Positions 57,046-64,000 of a DNA stretch of 64,000 nt are shown here, in pieces. The stretch lies in contig OY720346.1 in assembly GCA_963082975.1 (NCBI GenBank), positions 37,475,787-37,539,786 of the forward strand, given 5' to 3'. Source of the stretch: Labia minor (taxonomy: Eukaryota > Arthropoda > Insecta > Dermaptera > Spongiphoridae). The translations under genes and the position numbers were made by a program. The notes under the pieces were generated by a model. That model ran no database searches. It saw only the letters and a list, made by a program, of their open reading frames with translations, and had not been told where the DNA came from. Within the stretch, counting starts at the first letter, position 1; each line of letters opens with the position of its first letter.

Positions 57046-57692
57046 ATATATTTAATACGACAGTCTGTCCGTCCGTACACAAAAAACTCCAGAGCCTAAG
57101 AGATAGTATTGCGATCACGAAAATTTTCGATGTTGAGATTTTGATGTTTTTATACGTTTTGAAGGTTCCTGAATCATATTCACTAAGGTTGAGAAAAATG
57201 TCTGTGTGTGTGTATGTGTGTGTGTGTGTGTATGTATGTAACCAAGATTACGCAAAAACGGTTTGAGCTAGAATGATGAAATTTGGTATATGAGCATTAT
57301 TCAAAATTTGTAGTTTTCTATCAACTTTTGAGAAATGTAGCTCAACCGGAAGAGGGTCATTACCTACAACGTTTTGATTTTTTTTCCTCTAAAGTGACCG
57401 TAAAAATAAAGATATATGTTTGATAATTTTTCACATGATTAATAATTGTATAAAACTGCTATATATAGAATTTCAGCTTGATTGATTCGCTGAAATTACC
57501 AGAATTAATTTTTTAACACTGCAAATCTCACGCGCCAACACGTGACGTGATGCCATCAACAAAAAGCCAAACATGCGCTGGTTTAATATTTATTATTTAT
57601 AATTTATAAATAATTAAATTTATTTTAAATATAATATATTATGTTATTTAATCCTATTCAAATTGCGAGATAGTCGAGTGGAGACACTCCAG
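57046..57692 (+). mobile_element. Family B repeat, long copy
   Basis: 5' CTATATATTTAATACG segment (shared with 18346-18386), a long TGTG/TATG tract (57195-57240), the core in reverse (GAAATTTGGTATATG, ACCGGAAGAGG), GCTATATATAGAATTTCAGC, and the 3' end: CGAGATAGT (57666-57674) followed by GAGTG-gaga-CACTC-CAG (57676-57692). A 77-codon frame at 57033-57266 is repeat translation. Confidence 0.75.
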
Positions 57693-57786
57693 CTAATTTA
57701 TTAATTCAATTAATATTTTCTTTTTTTTATTTTTATTTTTCGCTAAAAAGATCTATAGTTTTTTTTCAGACAATTAAAATTTATTA

Positions 57787-57891
57787 TTTTACATACAGAC
57801 TTCCAACCAAATACTATGTATCACTCGAGGGTACAGGGGGCGGAGCCACCGTCAAGGTGTGAAGAGCGCCGTAGGCGCTCGGAGCAGCTAG
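57787..57891 (+). mobile_element. Helitron 3' end (copy iv)
   Basis: Same 3' sequence as copies i-iii: perfect hairpin GAGCGCC-gta-GGCGCTC (57864-57880), GGAGCAG, CTAG (57888-57891), then T. Only about 105 bp are present, so this is a truncated or rearranged copy. Confidence 0.65.
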
Positions 57892-58079
57892 TTATAATTT
57901 ATTCTAAAGATATTGTATCTATTTAGTAATAGGTAAATGCCTTATCAGATTTCAAGTATGATAAGCAAGCAAGCATATGAACAATCTCTGTTCTAATTAA
58001 GACATTTGATATATTAGCTGGCTATTAGATACATTCAATATATATATATATATATTGAGAGATAGAGAGATAGAGAGAA

Positions 58080-58470
58080 GAAAGGACATCAAGACAAATG
58101 GCTCATCGAACAACACGGATATTAGGAATTGGTAGGGTTTCTGGATGATAATTCGGCCATAACATCAATGGTGGATCGTTGCCTCGCTTCATTTTATGAC
58201 CAGTTTCGTTTAGAAATAGGCCCAAATGGAAAATAGGAAGTAAGTGCGGCAAGAAAAAGTATTCAGCAAGCGGGGGTGTGAATCGATTACGTTTTCTAAG
58301 GGTTAAGAGGCCGAGAGAAGGAATGAAGGTGTCGGTGGAAAGGGGTGGGGAGGAAAGGGGAAAAGAAGATGCTCGAACGTTGTGGAAGATGTCTCCAACT
58401 CAACGACCACAAATTGAATAACTTGTCTTTTTAAACGGATATCGTTGAATGTTTGTGAGCGGTCTCAGAT
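58080..58470. other. GC-richer unique island with G-rich motif
   Basis: Nearly 400 bp of mixed composition, with GGGGTGGGG and further G-runs near 58340-58365. The end overlaps the segment shared with 18400-18610. Good candidate for conserved non-coding DNA. Confidence 0.4.
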
Positions 58471-58599
58471 TTGAAACAAGATGATCAAATTTCAATAGAT
58501 TCGTTTTTTTTTTCTTTTTTTATTTCTTTATTTTGATTGACTTCATCAATATTTTTTTTTATTCATACATTTTTGGAATATCTAGAATATTATTTAAAT

Positions 58600-58680
58600 C
58601 AGAGGTTCTCAACCTTTCAGGCTCTGTGCCCCACTTAGAACGTTGATGTGAGGTCACGACCCTCTCCCCACCACATACAA
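58600..58680 (+). mobile_element. hAT-like terminal fragment
   Basis: CAGAGGTTCTCAACCTTTCA is a widespread hAT-type end. The other end was not found. Confidence 0.45.
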
Positions 58681-59160
58681 TAAAAAAAAAACAGTTTACC
58701 TGTTTTTATTATCACGTTTTACTTAAGTTGTATTCTTGTCTGTGAATTGTTTGTATGCGTCAAATCTTGCAATCGATTTTTCGACGACTTCCAATCATCC
58801 GATTTTCTTGAAACTTCACCAACAGCTTTGCTCTCGATGACAATACAATATTATCATTTCTATGAGCTTCTAATTGCTACAATTTGAATGAAATAATCCA
58901 AAATTATTCCTATATATAAAAATTCAAAATGTCGGATGTAAACAAAAAAATACGATCTTTTTCATATTTTCTCCACATTCATGAAGTGGCGCTACTTTCC
59001 AGTCTGTTACCGGCTATTTCAAATTTACATCTCTCTCCCTCAGTTTATTTACTCAACTGAGAAAAAAATTTGAAGACTAAAAAGTAGAAAATAATACTTT
59101 ATAAAAAAAAAAAATTTAAAAAACCACGTTTTACTAACGGACTAAAAAGGAGAAAATATT

Positions 59161-59722
59161 TTTTTTCTGAAAATCCATACTGACATTACATACAAAAGAT
59201 CTGATTTGAATCAAACTGTCCATAACGTAAAACGTGGGGTGCAACAAATAATAATTTTTCTATTCAAATATGATTTCCTTTATTAATTTTTATTTAGCAT
59301 CAATCGTTGTATTTTTTAAGGCTTAAGTTTTCACCAAAATTCTTGTAGAAGGGAATATTATTAGTAATACAATAGGATAAGTTTCGTGATATAATGATGA
59401 ACTTATACTATCAAACTTTTCAAATATCAAATTTTTTATCAGACCACTTGTAAAAGGGATTAATATTAGTAGTCCAATAGATTTTTTTTAATTTAAATTC
59501 TTTCGAGCATTAAATTTAATATTTTTGATAAAGATCAATATTCATTCGTCAAATTATATTATGCGTGGTTTTAATGTTTATTTTGAGATTTTTATATATT
59601 TTCTATATTTTTATTAGAAACAGGATATTTTAGACATATTTGCGCCCCACGTTTTACGTTATGGACAGTTTGATTCAAATCAGATCTTTTGTATGTAATG
59701 TCAGTATGGAATTTCAGAAAAA
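59161..59722. repeat. Long inverted repeat (80-bp arms, about 400-bp spacer)
   Basis: 59161-59242 and 59642-59722 are reverse complements with about two mismatches, including ACGTAAAACGTGGGG and its complement. The spacer is AT-rich and non-coding, with two loosely similar halves around CTTGTAGAAGGGAATA and CTTGTAAAAGGGATTA. Could be a foldback/MITE-type element, though no target duplication was identified. Confidence 0.7.
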
Positions 59723-59751
59723 AATTTTATAGAACCATATTGAAAAATTAA

Positions 59752-60245
59752 CTGGAGTGTCTCCACTCGACTATTTCGCAATTTGAATTGGATTAACTAA
59801 CACATATATTAAATTTAAATTAAATTTAATTAATTATAAATTATAAATTAAAATTAATAAAAAATATTTATTAAACCAGCGCATGTTTGGCTCTTTGTTG
59901 ATGGCACCACGTCACGTGTTGGCGCATGAGATTTGCAGTGTTAAAAAATTAATTTTGGTACTTTCAGCGATTCAATTAAGCTGAAATTCTATATATAGCA
60001 GTTTTATACGATTTTAAATCATGTGAAAAATTATCAAACATATATCTTTATTTTTACGGTCACTTTAGAAGAAAAAAATCAAAACGTTGTAGGTAATGAC
60101 CCTCTTCCGGTTGAGCTACATTTCTCAAAAGTTGATAGAAAATTATGAATTTTGAATAATGCCCATGTACCAAATTTCATCATTCTAGCTCAAACCGTTT
60201 TTGCGTAATCTTGGTTACATACATACACATGGCGAGATAGTAAAA
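59752..60245 (-). mobile_element. Family B repeat, near complete
   Basis: Terminal stem-loop GAGTG-tctc-CACTC (59755-59768), decayed subterminal ACTATTTCG, full interior with CTTCCGG and ACCAAATTTCATCATTC, short ACATACATACACA tract, and the other subterminal repeat CGAGATAGT at 60233-60241. Confidence 0.75.
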
Positions 60246-61232
60246 AAATGTGAAACAAAATTATTTTCTTCTGCCTATTATATAACAAAAATATAATAAG
60301 TAATTAAAAAAAACAGATTAACTACCTATTTTTTTTTACATAAAGTTAAAAATAAAGCAGCTTCAATGGGAAATATTACGTTTTCTTGTAAAGTCTGTTT
60401 TTTTGAAATATCAATAAGGGCCATATGTATATTTAACTCTTATTCAAATTTACTCGAAAATTGAATTAATATATTATAAGTCAATGCGAAATTTTTTTAT
60501 ACCTCCAGCCTTCTTTCTCTGCTTTTTTATGTTTAAAAATCACAAACCACCATCCAGCTCATTTTGTAACATTCTTTTTAAAATTTTTCAACATCGCCAA
60601 AAAAACGAATGAACAAGGAAATATAAAAAATGAGGCATAGAAAAATCGTTTTTAGATTATTTCAATAAAAGGAAAAGACAAGAAAAAAAATGAAGAAAAT
60701 AATATAGTGATATACTATATATATGTATATAACTACAAATAAAATGAAAATTGAATAATAAAATTTACATAATTCTTTTATTGACAAAATTTTTTCAAAG
60801 GAATTGTATAAATCTACAATGAAAATAAGGGATTCAAATTATTATATTTATCATTAGAAATGAAAAGAATAGTATTTTTCATTATTTATTTATATTCTTT
60901 TTGCATATATTAAATAGTAAATGTTTAGTAGAAATATTATGTTTCTATCATAAGGGTTATGTACAACAGTATAATTTGTATTCGTTTAAATTTGTAGCCG
61001 CTTATACGGTTATGTTCAGCTCTGACTAATATTTGATGCCTTGAAAAATATAAATATCATGTTAAATTAATTATAGAAATTTATTACCTGATATTTCACA
61101 ATTCATAAATAATATATATATTAAATAAATATTAAATTAACTAAAAAATAAAATAAAAAATAAATAAAAATAAAATAAATACATAATATTTTTAATATTT
61201 CTTATTCAGTAGATTGAAAACCGTTCGAATTT
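60246..61232. other. AT-rich spacer, nothing recognised
   Basis: Homopolymer-rich; no coding motif or repeat ends. Confidence 0.5.
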
Positions 61233-61233
61233 T

Positions 61234-61770
61234 ACTATCACGCCAGAGATAATATTGGGATCACGAAAATTTTCGATGTCAAGATTTTTATGTTTTTATA
61301 CGTTTTGAAGGTGAGCTGAGTCATCAACGGTTTGAGCTAGAATAATGAGATTTGGTATACAGGTATTATTCAAAATTCGTAGTTTTCTTTCAGCTTTTGA
61401 GAAATATAGCTCATCCGGAAGTGGGTCATTACCTACCACGTTTTGATTTTTTTTCCCTCTAAAGTGACCGTAAAAGTAAAGATATATGTTTGATAGTTTT
61501 TCACATGATTAAAAATTGTATAAAACTGCTATATATAGAATTTCAGCTTTATTCCATCGTTGAAAGTACCGGAATTAATTTTTACACGACTGCAAATAAC
61601 GCGCCAGCACTTGAAGAGGTGTCATCAACAAAGAACCAAACACGTGCTGGTTAAATAAATATTATTTATTGATTTTAATTTATAATTAAATAATTAAATT
61701 TAATTTAAATATAATATATGTTAATTAATTCAATTCAAATTTACGAGATAGTCGAGTGGAGACACTCCAG
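61234..61770 (+). mobile_element. Family B repeat, complete
   Basis: 5' subterminal ACTATCACG (61234-61242, one mismatch) and 3' CGAGATAGT (61744-61752) followed by GAGTG-gaga-CACTC-CAG (61754-61770). The interior core is present; the CA-type tract is lost. A LINE end follows about 40 bp on. Confidence 0.75.
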
Positions 61771-61814
61771 CTTAATTTACTTAATTTTGTAATTCTTATT
61801 GATATTATATATCT

Positions 61815-62420
61815 ATCTATCTCAGTGACTCTACGGAACTCGAAAGTTCTTGGCCGCAGCAACCACACCCCTCCAAGTATTCCTATTCTTATCCACAACC
61901 TTCCAGTCCCTATTTTCTCCCATCCTTTCCCACATTATCCCCCCACCGTGTCCTTGGTTTTCCAAGTGGACGTTTCCCACTCGGTCTCCCTACCAATATA
62001 TTTTTTGCCATTCTAATTTGTCCCATTCTAGCCACTTGTCCTGCCCACCGTAGCCTTGTCGATTTTATAATTCTAACTATATCTGGAGATGCATAGAGGT
62101 CATGCAATTCCTCGTTATGCAATCTTCGCCATTCCCCGGTGACCTCATCTTTCTTTGGCCCATTTCTAAATCTACTCTCGTCACCTAAGGTCATAGACCA
62201 TGCCTCACACCCATATAATACAACCGGTAAAATAATTGTTTTATATATTTTAACTTTTATCCCCTTTGATAATAATTTGGATGCGATAAGCCCCTTTATT
62301 CCATGATAACAGACGTTCCCGAATGTAACCTCGCTTTAAACTTCGTTATCACAGAACCTAAGTATTTAAATTTTTTTACATTTTCAAATTCTATATCTTG
62401 TATATTAAGATTTTGTTTAT
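61815..62420 (-). pseudogene. LINE reverse-transcriptase C-terminal end, 3' end of the element
   Basis: Complement: KIKVYKTIILPVVLYGCEAW (broken into pieces), MTLGDESRFRNGPKKDEV, TGEWRRLHNEELHDLYASPD, then RLRWAGQVARMG and GRPSGKRPLGKPRTRWGDNV. This is the longest C-terminal run of this family in the window (94 codons open at 61910-62194). It is followed by a short tail ending in a GATA-type repeat (61808-61822), as expected for a LINE 3' end. Upstream it continues to about 62420 with NIQDIEFENVKKFKYLGSVI-like sequence, broken by stops. Confidence 0.8.
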
Positions 62421-63149
62421 TAATACTATTCCTCTTTGTTACTAAATACTGATATTAAATCTATAAATGAAAAATTTAAATCTAATAATTTTCTAGTAAA
62501 TATATTCCTAGAATTTATTCGATAATGAGGGTGGGGCATAGAAATTCAAGTTACTTGAAGAATAATTGCACCCTCTCTTCTGTTGAAATGTGTAGAGAAC
62601 ATTAAATGATAAGCTTTTGATTTTTTTTTTAGAATCCAATTTGTATAGAATAAATAAATAAAAATGAACACACATTTATTTATACTTAAAAAAAATATAA
62701 TAAAATAAATAATAATAATAATAAGTTTAAGTCTGACATTTTAGGTCAGATAATTCTATTTATATTTGTCGTGAAAAATCTCAAGTCATAGAATTTATTT
62801 ATTTATTCTGAAATGAAAAATTAAAATCCCCTCACCCTTTATATATTATTAGTCAATTTATTTCGAATTTTATTTATTTATTTATTTAGAAAATCATATG
62901 AATATAAATCCATCTCATCTATATAGTTAATGTTTTTTCTTTTCTCATTTCTATTTATATTGAAACGATTTAACTTTGTCAAAAATGTCAACCCACTATT
63001 CAAGGATTCAGATTAATCGGAAGCCATCTTTTGAATTCATCATTTGTCATTATAATTATACATTTTATAAAATATATTTCACTTACAATTGGAAATCTAA
63101 ATCAGTTGATACATTAATTAAATAATCTAAATATATATATATATATCAT
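62421..63149. other. AT-rich spacer, nothing recognised
   Basis: A slightly richer patch at 62520-62600; (TA)n at 63134-63146. No gene. Confidence 0.45.
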
Positions 63150-63483
63150 TATAATCCGCGGAAAACTTGGTAACCTGGTTTTCGACTACACTTTTATTGG
63201 CCAATTTATTCCATCAAGGGTTCTTTGCAGAGACCGAAATAAATGGTAGTCAGAAGTGCAATGTCCGGGTTATATGGAGGATGCATTAAAACTTTCCAGT
63301 CAAGCTCTGTTAGTTTTTGAAGGGTCATCAAAGAAGTATGTGGTCTGGCGTTGTTGTGTTTGGACCCAACACTTTTTCTATTGAGAAGAAAACAGAATCG
63401 ACTATTTGGCTAGGTTCAAAAAATTCATAGTAGTCGATTCCCTTCCAATCCCAACATAGCATTACCTTATTGGCGGCAGACAT
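63150..63483 (-). pseudogene. Mariner transposase fragment of a third type
   Basis: Complement starts MSAANKVMLCWDWKGIDYYEF, the region of the second catalytic Asp (usually WWDWKG), continues as a NQTVDSDLY-like stretch, then VLMHPPYNPDIA before the third Asp region, in more than one frame. No terminal repeats seen. Related to transposases of the SETMAR/Hsmar type. Confidence 0.75.
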
Positions 63484-63921
63484 GTTTGAATTAAAAATTT
63501 AAATTAAACTTTTGTCAATTGATAATTTTTTTTTGTTTATTGTTTTTTTTTTTAAAAAAAAAACACATAATCCCAAAAGGAGAAAGGGTGCGAGAGCAAC
63601 ACCGGGGACACGAACTATTCAAAATGAAATAAAAATGTAAATTAGAAACAAACAATTCCTTAGAGAGGGAGAAAGAACAGAAAACATTGTTTTTATTGCT
63701 ATGAATCCCTATCAAAATAATTCATATATTAATTTTAAATATCGTATTAAACTCACCTTCTCTTCTTTTTTAAAAAAATTATTTATATTTTATTGTTATA
63801 CTTATACATTGATTTTATATCTACAAAATATATAAAACTATTGAATATAATAAAATTACAACATATCTAAATAGTAATGGATAAAGTAATAAAGACTTAA
63901 ATTCAATTTTTAACTTATATA
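63484..63921. other. AT-rich spacer, nothing recognised
   Basis: A 66-codon minus frame (63515-63715) has no motif. Confidence 0.45.
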
Positions 63922-64000
63922 CAGGGCCGCGACGTGGGTGCAAAGCGCCCGTGTGCAAATTTGTAAAAAGCGCCCCCTTTATCAATAGAACAATAAAAGC
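63922..64000 (+). mobile_element. hAT-like element end, cut by the window
   Basis: CAGGGCCGCGACGTGGGTGC followed by GC-rich AAAGCGCCC repeats, like the ends at 30121-30507 and 24322-25073. The remainder is outside the window. Confidence 0.5.

Noticed and set aside
57033-57266. 77-codon forward frame
   Set aside because: It runs through the family-B repeat and its TGTG tract (CVYVCVCVYVC); not a gene.

Overview
The window looks like a stretch of nuclear genome from an animal, most probably an arthropod. It is very AT-rich, and almost everything recognisable is a transposable element: a Penelope-like retroelement, mariner, hAT, Helitron, DINE-1/Helentron-like repeats, a LINE and a tRNA-derived SINE. 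This mix, together with an arthropod-type initiator in the Penelope promoter, is the basis for the assignment; the species cannot be named from the sequence. I find no convincing host protein gene, rRNA, true tRNA or CRISPR array, so this is a gene desert or the inside of a very large intron.

The centrepiece is a young Penelope-like element (PLE) at 6456-12580. It has an inverted 3' fragment (6454-7196), then a copy missing its N-terminus (ORF 7176-9428), then a complete tandem copy (ORF 9743-12157) encoding a reverse transcriptase with a C-terminal GIY-YIG endonuclease. The two ORFs differ by one residue over about 740. It sits inside an older repeat (family A), is flanked by a 13-bp target duplication, and an unfilled paralogue of the same site lies at 14441-15058. 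A second PLE insertion at 53684-53970 is only two inverted terminal pieces with a target duplication of up to 21 bp.

Region by region: 1-5 kb holds unique sequence, two mariner remnants and a family-B repeat. 5-15 kb holds family-A repeats and the PLE. 15-20 kb holds a mariner, LINE fragments, a Helitron split by a hAT MITE, and a family-A repeat split by a SINE. 21-30 kb holds mariner and hAT elements and a 1.9-kb Helitron (25700-27594) carrying LINE reverse-transcriptase sequence. 31-47 kb holds many internally deleted mariners, one of which (38131-39917) is interrupted by a second Helitron at an exact A/T position. 48-64 kb holds families B, E and A, the mini-PLE, a long inverted repeat, a LINE 3' end and another mariner.

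Families A and B share an architecture typical of DINE-1/HINE non-autonomous Helentrons: subterminal inverted repeats, a terminal stem-loop just outside one of them, and a short-repeat tract. With family E they also share a core (CTTCCGG, then ACCAAATTTC, then a CA/GACA-type tract). Between the repeats lie GC-richer unique islands of roughly 200-600 bp, several with G-quadruplex-type runs, which are the best candidates for host regulatory sequence.

Only the second PLE copy looks able to make a complete protein. The other transposon coding remnants are truncated or frameshifted. All assignments come from reading the sequence by eye; none was checked against a database.
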